Below, piece by piece: positions 1 through 10,690 of a stretch of 64,000 bases of DNA. The stretch comes from Anniella stebbinsi (Eukaryota > Chordata > Lepidosauria > Squamata > Anniellidae). The stretch is from assembly GCA_029215795.1 (NCBI GenBank), contig JARDYH010000007.1:63480763-63544762 (forward strand), written 5' to 3'. The notes under the pieces are model-generated. The model saw only the letters and a program-made list of their open reading frames with translations. It did not search any database and was not told the origin of the DNA. Every line of letters begins with the position of its first letter. Positions within the stretch are counted from its first letter, which is position 1. The position numbers and the translations under genes were made by a program.

Positions 1-420
1 GTCATGGTTAGCATTTTTCTTTCATCCATTTTCTTCCTCATTCTGCCATCCTCAATTCTGAACTGTCAACTTCAAATGTTAAAATTTAACCAAGGTTCTA
101 CAGGAGCGGCTTTCCTCTAGGTGCATGTGGGGCATGTTTGTTTTCTTTCAATTATTAAAAGAGCTCAAAAGCGTGACATGAATGCAAATGACAGGCAGAT
201 GGGCGCATCGAGAGATGTGAATCCAGGCAGGAGAATGACATGTTCCACTTGCGCAGCAATGGCCTTTCGTGCTGCAGGAGGGCTTCCTTCTGATGGGTAC
301 AGGGCAGGGCTGTGGAGGTGGAGGTGGGGAGAACTCTCTTGTCCTGTCTTGCACAGGAAGGCTGGGGCTAGGACTGAGCCATGGGGCCAGCCGGCTAGCA
401 CAGGGTGAGCTCGGATGCAT
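1..420. other. Unclassified sequence, no gene seen
   Basis: No reading frame here resembles a known protein and no repeat family is recognised. The open frames on both strands are low-complexity and overlap one another, as expected by chance. Confidence 0.5.
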
Positions 421-449
421 TCATCATCATCATCATCATCATCATCATG
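421..449. repeat. (TCA)n microsatellite
   Basis: About nine uninterrupted TCA units. It abuts the 3' end of the LINE tail that follows on the minus strand, so it probably grew from that element's terminal repeat. Confidence 0.9.
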
Positions 450-835
450 ATTTCTTACCCACCTCTCCCTCTGGATCAAGGCGAAGAACAACAATAAATA
501 TATATACAAAGACCATAAAACAGATAAAACGTTAAAAACAAATAAAAACCAGTACATTGTTAAAAACATCTTAAAATTCAACTGGGTAGGCCTGCCGGAA
601 AAGATCAGTCTTCACAGCTCTCTTAAATTCAAGAAGACTGCTAAGTTGTCGGATCTCTCCTGGCAGCAGCCATTCCACAGTCTGGGAGTGGCAGAAGAAG
701 AGGTCCTCTGGGTCACACTTGTCAGCCTCCTTTGCAATCCCTGGGAGGTGTGGCTGCCCAGGTGAGGCTCAGCAGCAAGTGGATATCTAGAGGGGCAGGC
801 TGGGTTCCTCTCTAGCACAAGCTCAGCATCCCACT
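450..835 (-). mobile_element. L2-type LINE 3' tail
   Basis: Read on the minus strand this resembles the end of an L2-type LINE: a region containing the phrase for 'wound up as a mutant copy of the C-terminal coding end' (around 600-720) followed by an A-rich tail at 480-560. The same kind of A-rich tail ending in a microsatellite occurs in the better preserved L2 at 11,801-12,270. No open frame survives. A SINE that borrowed an L2 tail is an alternative. Confidence 0.5.
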
Positions 836-849
836 GGGCCATGCAGGGA

Positions 850-1631
850 ATCCATCCTTGGTTAAATAGAACAAGGGTGGCCCCTCCCAGCTTGTTTTAG
901 ATTCTGGTAAATCTTCCACGGTCTCCTCATCTCCCAACTATCTCAGGAAGCAGCATCTGCCCCATGCCCTCCTCCCCCCCCCCCCATATTTTGGTGCTGT
1001 GACAAATTTAATGCCTCCAACAAATTGTTCAGCCAAAGAGATGGGGTTCCTTCTGATAAAGCCTTTTACTGAAGATGGAGGAGAAAAAAGGATATTCAGA
1101 TAGTTTCAGGAGATTTTCTGCTGATTCCCTGATGAGGCAATTCATTTCTCAAAGCCATCAGGCTGTTCTCTGGTAGTGCAGAATGTCGTCTTCGTCTCTG
1201 CAGCCACCGTGGAGCTGGGAGCCAGTTGCCTTGGCTTTTCCATGGACCCACTACAGCACACCCAATGGAGGGGGGGGGGTGCAGAAGAAACTTGCAGCAG
1301 GAACGCAAGCAGGGCCAGCAAGGCCTCCTTGCACAGGTCTCGGAAAGGTAGATTCACACATGCATGTACACCCATGAAGGATATCACCCCGTCACTCCAT
1401 GGCTTGCAGGCCAATGTGAGAACTGCTTCTGTTGAGAAGCCTTCTCTCTGGGCTACTGTGGAAGTCTTGCCCATGGGGAGGGGGGCCTGGTTCACATGTA
1501 CAAGTCATGAGGAGGTTGCTGTCAATGGGATACAGTGTGTGAACCAGGCCCAAGGGAAGGCTGCCCCACTCAGCATCCCCATCATGGCGTGAAGCCGCTT
1601 GCAGGTAGCTCAGGCCCTTCCCCAATTCCTG

Positions 1632-1675
<44 letters not shown>

Positions 1676-2065
1676 TGCTGGTGATTTGCAGCCACCTAGC
1701 ATTGGGAAGCATTTAGGCCTTGAGACAAAGAGGGAGCACATGTGCACCTAGGTGACTCCTGCAGAGCACCAGCACCAGAAAGAGTCAGGAGGACCAAAGA
1801 GCACAGCCAGCTCGCCTACCGCCTCCTCTGCACCTCCTCTGCCCCTGCCCTGCCTGGCCTCTTTCTTTGGTTCTTCTTGGCCCACCCATGCGGACCTTGC
1901 CACGCCCTCCATCTGCTCTGTGGAGCCTTGGGGGCTTCTGCATGAAGGCTGCATTTGAGCAATCGCCCCACCGCGTTCATGGGATTTTAGGGGGGATCCA
2001 GACATTGCTGTCTTCCTCCTACTGCTTCTTCTGTCTTCTTTTCTCACTGCAGCAAAACCGTTAAG
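850..2065. other. Unclassified sequence with a C-run and a CAG tract
   Basis: No recognisable gene. A run of twelve C at 974-985, a G-run near 1,268-1,277 and the CAG tract at 1,633-1,672 are the only structured parts. Frames that look long here run through the trinucleotide repeat. Confidence 0.5.
1633..1672. repeat. (CAG)n microsatellite, about 13 units
   Basis: Uninterrupted CAG/CTG tract. One minus-strand frame reads it as poly-alanine, but neighbouring residues look random, so I do not treat it as coding. Confidence 0.9.
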
Positions 2066-2197
2066 GAGGTGTTGTAAAAATCTGTGGAATGAGGAGGGAA
2101 GGAGGGAAATCTGAACAGATCTATGATTTTCACCACAAAACATGTCCATTTCCCCTGACATGCATCTTACACACATCCTACATGTGTTCGCTGACAT

Positions 2198-2517
2198 TAG
2201 CGTGACCAGATAAAATCCAGGTCAGGGCTCATGTAACTTTAACAGTTGTAGAGAAAAAGGAATTTCAGCCAGTGTTGTTTGTATGCAATTAGTTCCTGGT
2301 GAAATTCCCTCTTCATCACAAGAGTTAAAGTTGCAGGGGTCCTGCCTTCTTTTGTATATGGTCACTTTAGTAAAGTGCCTGCACCTTTAACTCTTGTGAT
2401 GAAGAGGGAATTTCACCAGGAATTAATTGCATACAAATGACACTGGCTGAAATTCCCTTTTCTCTACAACTGTTAAAGTTACATGAGCCCTGACCTGGAT
2501 TTTATCTGGTCACCCTA
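2198..2517. mobile_element. Palindromic non-autonomous hAT element (foldback MITE)
   Basis: A 320-bp element whose two arms, each about 140 bp, are near-perfect reverse complements around a short spacer (about 2,345-2,375). Ends are TAGCGTGACCAGAT on the left and the reverse complement of TAGGGTGACCAGAT on the right. It is flanked by the 8-bp duplication GCTGACAT at 2,190-2,197 and 2,518-2,525, the hAT hallmark. The sister LTR at 38.3-39.0 kb holds a single GCTGACAT and no insertion, which is the empty site. It has no coding capacity and would depend on a transposase elsewhere. Confidence 0.92.
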
Positions 2518-2901
2518 GCTGACATGCACACCCAAACCGTCCACACACAGCACCCCGAAGGCCCATTCCCCACTGCCTGTCCATTGTATCCATTTCTGCA
2601 AAAGTCAAGCTGCTTGCAAGTGATTTGGTGGCACAAGAACTAGGAGCTTGTCAATATTGCCATTGCTCCTTCTTCTCCAGGTCAGACTCCATTGTAACCA
2701 GGAGTGACTCATCCAGATGTGACCTTGGCACACCTGGAGAGACAAAATGACCATATAAGGGAATGATAGAAGTGGAGGGACGTTGCAAAGCATCTCTGGG
2801 TACAAGTAAAATAGCACATGGCAATGCAATGCCACATCTGGCCACTACTTGGGTCTACTTGAGAGTAGCTGTAGCCGGAAATGATGTTTTTGGGGCTGAA
2901 A

Positions 2902-2946
2902 ACCAATGGGATGAGGGCTAATGTCATGTGAATCTGATGTATAAAA
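2902..2946 (+). promoter_or_regulatory. LTR promoter: CCAAT and TATA boxes
   Basis: CCAAT at about 2,902-2,906 is followed about 35 bp later by TATAAAA at 2,940-2,946. Both are kept in the sister LTR (minus strand: ATTGG at 38,551-38,555 and TTTTATA at 38,511-38,517), which supports real promoter elements. Confidence 0.7.
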
Positions 2947-3023
2947 GTACTTGTTTGAGCCTTGGCGGGTGTGACTCTGGAAGGCAGCGAGAGCGCCCAG
3001 TGGTCACCTATTCTGCGCAGAAT

Positions 3024-3029
3024 AATAAA
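3024..3029 (+). promoter_or_regulatory. LTR polyadenylation signal AATAAA
   Basis: Lies about 80 bp after the TATA box, the usual position in an LTR R region. It is conserved in the copy at 38,428-38,433 on the minus strand. Confidence 0.7.
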
Positions 3030-3119
3030 TTAGTTTCCAAAGCTTCAGGAGGTCTTTCGTCAAGTGCTTCATATTTGGACTTTGGACACTTGGGAATAGC
3101 ATAATTTATGCAACAGAGG

Positions 3120-3620
3120 GAAAGGTGACATATTGATCTGGTCTTGTTGATGGGGAGCGCAAGGAGCCCCCTGGCCTAATGCTCCTTCCCTTTCTCTCTG
3201 CCTTCACTTTCTCCTACTGTGGGGCAGGAGCTGACCCAGAGTTTTAGGATGGCCTCCTGTGACTGGCTCTTGCATCTGCAATGTCCTTGGAAGAGCGGTG
3301 AGCGACATGGGGCAGAAACCATCCGTGTCCCCAGCAGCAGCAAGATGGGAGGACTCCGTCTCCACAGCCCAGCTTCCTAGAAAGCCAGATGCAGAGAAAG
3401 GTGTGGTTACTAAGCAACACGGACTTGTAAATAATATTTTGGCTCAAAGACAGTTGTGATTTTAAAAAAAATGCCCATGTGAAAGAGAGCAGTTCCCAAC
3501 TCTGACTTGCCACATTCACCCGTGGAGAAGAATATACCACATGGCAGGGAGGGCCCTTTCCACGGCTGCTGGCACCCCGTCTCCAGAGAGGCCCACCCTG
3601 GCACCCACATCATGATATTT
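3120..3620. other. Unclassified sequence
   Basis: No gene or repeat recognised; short frames only. Confidence 0.5.
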
Positions 3621-3624
3621 TCAC

Positions 3625-3885
3625 CAGCACATGAAGACCTTTTTTATTAGTATCCCATTTTTTGGGGAACTGCTTGTATGCCTTTAAATCTTTGCCCACT
3701 TTTACCTCTCCTGGTGCTTTTGGTTCCGGCTTTTTAATACGTTGCATTGTTTTATTCCAGCTGCTGGTTTTATTTTGCTTTTATCTTGTGATGTTTTATT
3801 GCCAGGGTTTTATTCTTACCTTGTTCTTTACATTTTTAGTTTATCTGTACATCAATTACTGGGCAGTTTAAAAATGCAATACATG
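3625..3885 (+). mobile_element. L2-type LINE 3' tail
   Basis: A T-rich stretch leads into a motif like 'ACTGGGCAGTTTAAAAATGCAATA' in spirit (3,858-3,882), the degraded form of the GGGCGGT...AATAAA-like end shared by reptilian L2-type tails and SINEs that borrow them. Non-coding. Confidence 0.5.
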
Positions 3886-3889
3886 CATA

Positions 3890-5528
3890 GATACATTTCT
3901 CACTGATGGTCTGTGTGAAAAGGGGAAAGGAAATGGAAGTTCAGTGCTCAGAGGGCTGCTGGCTAGGCCAGGGATGCATTGGAGAGCTAACTGGGGCAGG
4001 GATCTCCCACCATGAGGTAAGCAGCCCCTGCCTGCTCTGGCTCTGGGGTCCCACTCTCTTGGCCGCCTGGCTTGCGCCCAGGCACACACACATGTTCCCG
4101 TACTGTGTCCTCCCAGCTGCATTGGCTGCTGCTAGGAATGGCTGGTGGAAAACTCCCGATGAATCAGAGCAAATAGATGCATTGAATCCCAATGGATGGG
4201 CCCCTCTTAGTGGTGAAAGCAGCAAAGGAAGCTCCATTCCCCACCATGGTTGCCAATGCCCTTATCGATGCTCCCTTTGCTTCTGCCCTTCAGATGGATT
4301 CCTTTCGGTTTCTGCAGTCTGGGGACATGGACAGAACCTTGGAGGGTGAGAGGGAGGATGGCCCCTTGACCTGTGCCCATCCTGGCTCTGACAAGGGAGG
4401 TGGTGGCAGACAGGCTAGTTGTAGTGGAGGTTCCAGGAGACATCTGCTCTACCTTGTGACCATTGGGTTATGCCGCCTCTCTTCTCTCCTTTTCTTTTTA
4501 ACAGCCAAATATCTTTTTTTTAAAAAAAGAGTAAATAGCAGGCACAGGGCTCCCTGACCTGGAATGGGACCTTAGGGAGGGGGGAAGATTAAAGCCCCCT
4601 CCTTCCCCCAGGGTCCCAATCTGGATCAAGTCCAGTTTCAGCCTGCTCTGGATGGAGGTCCATGCATTGCTCCTGGGACTTCAAAGTGCTGAAGTTGGTA
4701 AACCTCACCTGTGTTGGTGAGGTTTCCCTACAGGAGGGCTAGCATCTCTCCAGCCATTTTCACTGGGGAGGGGAGGGGCTGTGGCTGCTGAATCTGATTT
4801 GCAGTGAGTGACAGAGCAGAAGAGATTACACAGGATGTGCTTGTAATCCTGGTGGTGACTGTCTGCTGGATTACTACAGAGGCGGAGGGTGGATCCTGGC
4901 ACGAGGTGGGTCTGCTTTGTGGCATGAGGTGTCACTGCTTCCTGGCTTTCCTGGCTCACTGTCTCTTGCGAGGGACGGGGCTGGCCTGCTAGACACAGAT
5001 CTCTGCTGACGTTGGTGTTTAGGCGTATGTGCCACCTCCCCTGAAATCATTGCAATTCAGCTGTTCGTAAAACATAAACCCTGGGACTGTTGATGGCCTA
5101 AGTGTGGCAGATTCCAGGCTATGAAACACTCTCCAGGTGGAGAACCAGGCAAGTGTGAGATTCTCCCTGTTTGCTGCTGCTTTGCTGCTATGGGTCCTTC
5201 AAAACAAAAATGCTCTCTCGCTCCCACTCTCTCTTTCTCTCTCTCTTTTCCTCCTATATGCAGATTGTAGGCAACCACTCCATGCCTATAACAGGCTGGG
5301 CTCTGGTCAATGGATTCCCATGGCACCAGGAAACAGTGACTTCTTAGGGTGCCCTACTTTGTTATTCTGTAGAAACAGCCCTGCACAGTTAACGCTCTGG
5401 CATGCAGAAACCTGTAAGAGGGGAGTCATTGATCTGGAGGCAGAAGAGTGAGGGACCCACTAAGAGCATTGGGACATCTCTCTGTATGTGCAAAGCTAGA
5501 GGCATGCTCCCTGAGTTGGACCCAGATG
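3890..5528. other. Unclassified sequence
   Basis: No recognised gene or repeat apart from a short CT-rich patch near 5,218-5,248. Overlapping frames on both strands have no recognisable domain. Confidence 0.5.
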
Positions 5529-5529
5529 T

Positions 5530-5712
5530 GGGAAGGGCCACAGCTCAGGGCTAGGTTATCTGCTTTGCATGCGGAAGGCTCCACAGCTTCACCAGGGAGG
5601 GCTGGGAAAAACCCAGGAGAGAGAGAGAGAGCAGCTGTTGCCAGTCAGAGCAGACAGCACTGAGCTAGGTGAACCAAGAGCCTGACTCAGACTGAGAGAG
5701 CTCCCTCGGACC
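5530..5712 (+). mobile_element. tRNA-derived SINE, plus strand
   Basis: Shares the body of the better preserved SINE at 9,272-9,483: a 'CTGCTTTGCATGC' tRNA-like head at about 5,558-5,571, then the 'GGGCTGGGAAAAACCC' core, the 'TGCCAGTCAG...CAGCACTGAGCTAGG' segment and the 'TGACTCAGACTGAG' end. The A box is decayed. Confidence 0.72.
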
Positions 5713-7385
5713 CTGCCCATGAGAGGCTTCAGCAGCTGTTTTCATTAGATGGAAATGAAACTTAGAGCATATGTTGATGACACGGCAGTCTCAATCCCTC
5801 AATGGCTTCCCTAATGCTTTTGCATAGCCATTAAAAAGTATCTGGGACCAGAGTGCACCTGGCAAGACACCCATAAGCCAATGGCCTGGTTACACTGCAG
5901 ATTTCTCCAACTTCCTTTGATGCACAGCTGGCCAGAGGAGGAGGAGGAGCTGTCCTTGGTCCTGGCATCTAAGCAGAGGCTGCCTTGCAGCAGGGAACGC
6001 TGCTGTCCCAAGTACAGAAGTGCCCCAAAGAAGATGCCCAGATGCCTCTAGGCACCCTCCCTGCCCCCTTTCCTGGCAAACCTGGGTGAGAGTTGGAGCT
6101 GCCAGGGCAAAGCGGACAGACTCACCCATGTGGATTTCTTCATCAAAGCAAGCTGGAAGCAGGGACTCTTGTTTTCCCAGAGCTTCCCTCATCAGCAAGT
6201 TGTCAAGAGAGGGATACATGCCCATCAAGAGGTGGGGGTGGGCTGGAGATAAATTAGATTATTTATTTCTTTTTCAGGAAATAGAAGGGCTGGCAGAGTT
6301 GCTAAGCAGCCTGTGCCTGAGAACTCAGCATCTCATTGATATGACAAGCTTATCGCTGGATTATATCAGAGGCTACAAGGTCATTTCCTTTGATGTTAAA
6401 AAAGACTATAAAGAAAAAGATTCTGTACCAAGCCTGTGCATTAAGTCAAAAATAATGTATCCATATTCTGTGGGAAATGCAAGACGGCTGGCCTCAGACT
6501 CAAAATCTTATATTTATAGAAGGGGGGGGACAACCTTGGACTGGAAACAGGCATGACTTTAGCAACAGTGATTTCATTGCATGTGGGCGAGGGGAGGACT
6601 CAGTGCCAAAAGTGTGTTGATTTCAGGCCTCTGGGTCTCTCCCAAGCAAGCAACCTCCACCCTGCCAAGTGGCAAACGAGCATTGAGCTCATGGAACCAG
6701 AATAAAGACCTGCTTCTTTGGCACTTTGGGGGCAAATCCTTGGTATGGTCAATGTGAGGTGGTTTTGCCACATTTGTTCTGTGTGATGAACACAGGGATG
6801 CTTGGGCAAGCAAGCACCTTCATGTGACAAGAGCTGGTCTTTGTCGTGCCAGGAAAAGTCTTGAGAACAAGAGCTTGCTTGGATGTGGCGCATACCAGAG
6901 CCCCCTCACTTGAGCACATATTTGGATGACATATTTGCCACATGGAACTGAATTGACAAAATCATGGGAGAAAGAAAATCTGTCAATCAACACCATTTGC
7001 CTCCAGCTCAGTCACCTTAAGATGCCTCATTTACCATGTCCAAAGAATCATGTGTGAACTCAGCTTGAAAATGCCTTGATCACGTGAATGCAGTCAGAGA
7101 CAGTCTGATCACGGATTGCCCACCAGCTCACAGGTGAGGGCCCCCCACAAGCGTGATGGGATGGAGAGGCCGGAGGCAGGCTGAAGAGGGAGTGAGGTAT
7201 CTAGTGGGGGAGGGGCTCTCTCTCTCCTTCTGGAAATGGTGGTTCTGAGGTGTCAGCCAAAAGGGCTTCCATTTGCCCCACGGTGACTGAGCATGTGGCT
7301 GGGGAGAAGTTGCTCTGTAAGAAATGCTAAGCAGGTCAGGGGCAATTGTGGGAAAAGATTGAGGGTGGCAATTGCCCAATGACTG
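5713..7385. other. Unclassified sequence; AT-rich part at 6,240-6,560
   Basis: No gene recognised. The 6,240-6,560 part is AT-rich and free of recognisable repeats. It holds one long plus-strand frame whose translation matches nothing I know. It could be host non-coding DNA. Confidence 0.45.
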
Positions 7386-7389
7386 ACTG

Positions 7390-7442
7390 AAGTCCCACTG
7401 ATTTCAATGGGTCTGCTCTAGGCGTGGCTAAGTCTGGATCCA
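7390..7442 (+). repeat. Fragment of the 'CAATGGG' interspersed repeat
   Basis: Contains the core TCCCACTGATTTCAATGGG followed by a short spacer and GGATCC. The same core occurs at 20,101-20,175 and, as a dimer, at 38,262-39,122. I know it as a common squamate repeat but cannot name its class. Confidence 0.55.
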
Positions 7443-7477
7443 CCCCATAATGTCTTGCTCATCACATTCCATCCTAG

Positions 7478-7479
<2 letters not shown>

Positions 7480-7511
<32 letters not shown>

Positions 7512-7550
7512 CCCTCTCTCTCTGTGGTGTGTGGGTGTGTGTGTGTGTGT
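7480..7550. repeat. (CT)n then (GT)n compound microsatellite
   Basis: CT units at 7,480-7,523 pass directly into GT units at 7,524-7,550. Confidence 0.92.
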
Positions 7551-8890
7551 TTCTTTGGGTGCTATAGAAGGGGCTTTCATTGTGCAGTTGCTCTGCCTCA
7601 TTCATAGATTCCTGTGGGGTCCAGATGATGATCTCTTCCATTTATTACCCTCCCATCTTTTCACACCGCTACTTCCAGCTTTCTCTGGGCAATTATTCAG
7701 TCTGCTGTGGCCAAACTATCAACCAGCCATTGCACCATGTGCACCTGAGACTTAGCCACAGCGTCAAATGTACCTATGGCCAGGTTGATGGAGAATCCCC
7801 ATTCCCAGCATTTGAGTCAGTGCTTACCTCCGCAGGTTCAGAGGCAGAAGTATTTCTTCTCTCATGCCGGTCCCTTCCTGAGGTATCTGGTTCATTTGGC
7901 TGAGCTCCTTTGAATATCATACGGAACCTCTGTTTGTCTGTCTTTTTGGTCCAAGTGAGAACTCCTTGAGGAGTTCAGCTGCTGAGGACAGAGGGCTAAG
8001 CAGATAGAGGGATGCTCTCTGCCAAATAGTCCTCACACCCTTGCCTTTGCAAAGAGCCATCAGCCTTGTTGTGTGATAACAACAACCATTGCAACTTGCC
8101 AGACTCTCCCTGTCTAAATTGCAGCAGAACGTGAGAGCCAGAGTTACAAAGGTGATTAAAAGATTATCCGTGTAAGAAGCAGAGGCAGCTCCACCATGCC
8201 GGCTTCCACACCCTGGACTGCAACCACTCTCTTCTCCAGAAATTAGGAGGGAAAGAAGAACCATAAGAAAGGAAAGGAAAGAAGGGAAAACCATGGGAAA
8301 ATGTTTAAGTGCTGCAGGGCAAGAATTAATAATTCTTCTGGGCAGCAGATGCAAACAACTGGATAAAACAAAATAATAAGACCAATGATGACAAATTAGG
8401 GCAATTAAACAGACGAGGCCAACATGGGTGATTGCATCCCACCCCCAACTGGGTGGGAGATGTTAACTTCTAACCTGTATTCCTCGCTTTCTCCTCCACT
8501 GACTCCCCTTCAGGGAGGCCCCCACCTGTTACAACTCCCTTCCCCCCTCCAGGTTCTCATCCTTGGTCAGGGTCACAGGCCTGCCTCTCACATAGGGACC
8601 TTCCATCGTTTCTATTCCTAGCTGAGGGAGGGGAGACATCTGTGCCAATGTGACTCTCCAAAGTGGCAACCCAAAAATCAACCCCTTTTGGTGTTGCCCC
8701 TTCAGGGCATATCCCACCCCCACAGCAGGGCTGGTTCTTATGAGCCTCTGCCCAGAGCTGGTCATCCTTTTGTGGGCATGGAGCAGGTGAGAAGGTGCCA
8801 CCCACATTTGGGGTGGAACAGTCTGTTTCATGGGGGAGGGAGGGTGCAGAAGCTGCTGGCCAGGCGGGGTAGCTTTCTTGGATGCAAAAA
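7551..8890. other. Unclassified sequence
   Basis: No recognised gene or repeat. The longest minus-strand frame (7,917-8,354) has no domain I can identify. Confidence 0.45.
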
Positions 8891-8892
8891 GA

Positions 8893-9072
8893 AAGAGTGA
8901 ACTGTGAAACGACAAAATTTGTAGGCGATGCAAAATTATTCAAAGTGGCTGAACGAGGAGCAGTGATGGAAGAGCTGCCAAATCATCTCGCAAAAATGGG
9001 TGATTGGGCAATAAAATGGCTGATGAAATTCAATTTGGATAAGTACAAAGTGATGCGCATTGGCAGAAAATA
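8893..9072 (+). mobile_element. CR1 LINE reverse-transcriptase fragment
   Basis: Translates to a stretch with 'TKFVGDAKLF' (the degraded F-A-D-D box; the aspartates read G-D), 'WAIKWLMKFNLDKYKVM' and a terminal 'RIGRK'. This is the order after the catalytic box in CR1 reverse transcriptases. Both ends are truncated, and the first catalytic aspartate is lost. Confidence 0.75.
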
Positions 9073-9271
9073 ACCCTCGCTCTACCCAGCAATGCTGGGT
9101 TTGGATCTGCTGTTGCTCTTGAGGGAGCTCCCAGAAACAGCACCTCAGCACTGTGCAGCTGCAGGGGGTCCAAGGCGGAAAGAGACTCAGTGTGGGGGTC
9201 TTAAGGTGCCTCCACCATCACAGTCATCGCCGCCCCCTGCCTCTAGAGTGCCAGGAAGAAAAAGGAGAGGA

Positions 9272-9483
9272 AGGTCTGTGGCTCAGTGGTTGAGCCCCCC
9301 CTCCCCCCGTTCTGAATACCAAAGGTCCCAGGTTTGATCCCCAGTGGCTCCAGACAAGGCAGGAAAAACTCCTGCCTGAAACCCTGGAGGGAGAGCCGTG
9401 GCTGCCAGTCCTTGCTGACAATACTGGGCTAGAGGGACTGAGATGGGTCTGACTCAGTAGAAGGCCGTTTCCTATGTTCCTGT
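9272..9483 (+). mobile_element. tRNA-derived SINE, nearly complete
   Basis: RNA polymerase III A box at 9,278-9,295 (GTGGCTCAGTGGTTGAGC) and B box at 9,331-9,340 (GGTTTGATCC) have tRNA-like spacing. The body and the 'GACTCAGTAGAAGGC' end match the family found five more times in this window. It is the most intact copy here. The family is typical of squamates; I do not assign a database name. Confidence 0.82.
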
Positions 9484-10287
9484 GAGCAGAGGAGGAAGGA
9501 GAACCATCCTGGGGCAAAAGTGTTTTGTGAGCAGTGGGATGGTCCTTATTTTGGCACGGGGTCAAACACTGATGCTCCCTGAGAGTCGCCAAACCCCTTC
9601 CCCTCCCCCTTCTATTAGCTGTTTAGCAGTGAAGGGAACCAGGGATGCGCACAAACAGGCACCAAGGGAGGGAGGGAGGGAGGGGGGCAGCTGTTGTGCC
9701 TGGCATGGACCTCCCACCCTTTGAGAGGAAAGGCAGGGGGTGGGCAGAAGAGTTGGATGGGGCCCCGGCAGAGCTCTTTGCAAGCAGGACTTGGGGAAAG
9801 AGGACAGTAAGCTCCTGAATGAAGGGCAGACAGGAAGAGGGGCAGAGAATTCCAGAAAGGGATTGAATGTTTGCTCCATGGGCTAACAACAACCTGGAAA
9901 GAACAAGCCTAATCTGCCCTCCCCACTCCCAGCCATATCTTCTTCATCACACACTCACAGTTAGCTTTTTGAGCCTGCTGCCCAAGAGGGCAACAAGGCA
10001 TTGTCATGGCTCAGCTCAAAAAGATGTTCGATGGCCATTATTGTGTTTGGAGGGCAACAGTGTCACAGGTTGCTGGGCAAAGGTAACACCTGGCGAGACC
10101 CTCTGATGGCTCAGGGCTGAGGCGCACTGCTTCACTCCCACCCACCTACCCACTGCATTATGCCCTTGGTTTTCCTCGGGGCCACAGTTGCAGGCGAAGA
10201 TCACTGCCAATTCTGATGGCCTACTGTGGAACTGACCACTGGACCCCCTCAGGTCCTCACAGGAGGCAGGTGGGCTGAGGGACTGAA

Positions 10288-10319
10288 CTCCTCCTCCTCC
10301 TCCTCCTCCTCCTCCTCCT
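10288..10319. repeat. (CTC)n microsatellite
   Basis: About ten uninterrupted CTC units. Confidence 0.92.
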
Positions 10320-10369
10320 TGGTCTCCCTTGGCCTTGGCTCAGCTGGGAGCCTGACAGTTTCAGTTTAG

Positions 10370-10690
10370 AGCAGTTGAGGAATATGGGGAAGAAATAAAT
10401 AAGAACTAAATAAAAGCCGGCTCAGCCATGTAAATGCACACTGCCAATGCAGCTGCAGTCACATTGGTCTGAGGAAACGGCCATTCTATTTACATGGCAT
10501 AATTTTAAAAGCTATTTAATTCCAATAAGGCTGCAAAGTCTCAATAAATCCTGATTCTTGTTAAAAATAGGCATTTCAAAGAGGTAGTGTCACATTAATT
10601 ATGCAGTTATTGCTGGTTTATTATAGAGGTTAATAAGAAGAATTGAGATGAAGCAGGCATTAAATACATCCCCACATGGCTTGCTTTTTT
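10370..10690. other. AT-rich, repeat-poor block; candidate conserved non-coding DNA
   Basis: Rich in ATTA/TAAT words and free of recognisable transposon sequence, unlike its GC-rich surroundings. No open frame. Conservation cannot be judged from one sequence, so this is only a candidate. Confidence 0.3.

Larger units (their letters stand above)
2070..3115 (+). mobile_element. Solo retroviral-type LTR, plus strand, carrying a hAT insertion
   Basis: The element begins TGTTGT and ends CAACA, and is flanked by a 4-bp duplication, GAGG, at 2,066-2,069 and 3,116-3,119. Without the insertion at 2,198-2,517 it is about 718 bp. A CCAAT box (about 2,902), a TATA box (2,940-2,946) and an AATAAA signal (3,024-3,029) lie in the order expected for U3-R-U5. 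A second copy lies on the opposite strand at 38,342-39,042, and a fragment at 55,699. No internal viral genes are present, so this is a solo LTR left by recombination. TG...CA ends with a 4-bp duplication suit a class I endogenous retrovirus; a Gypsy-type LTR is possible. Confidence 0.85.

Noticed and set aside
421..449. CRISPR-like or other regular array among the short repeats
   Set aside because: All periodic tracts are simple microsatellites with no spacers; the genome is clearly eukaryotic.
1392..1712. Frame with a run of alanines on the minus strand
   Set aside because: Alanine run comes from the CAG/CTG repeat; no similarity to a known protein.
2070..3115. A full endogenous retrovirus between the LTRs at 2 kb and 38 kb
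   Set aside because: The LTRs are in opposite orientations, each has its own 4-bp duplication, and no retroviral coding sequence lies between them.
6020..6556. 178-codon plus-strand frame as a host exon
   Set aside because: Translation has no recognisable domain and the second half lies in AT-rich sequence without a convincing splice pattern.
8529..8943. Overlapping minus-strand frames upstream of the CR1 piece
   Set aside because: They run in two phases over the same DNA and end within the CR1 fragment on the other strand; no domain seen.
9278..9340. A tRNA gene (A and B boxes present)
   Set aside because: No cloverleaf can be completed, and the sequence continues into a SINE body repeated elsewhere in the window.
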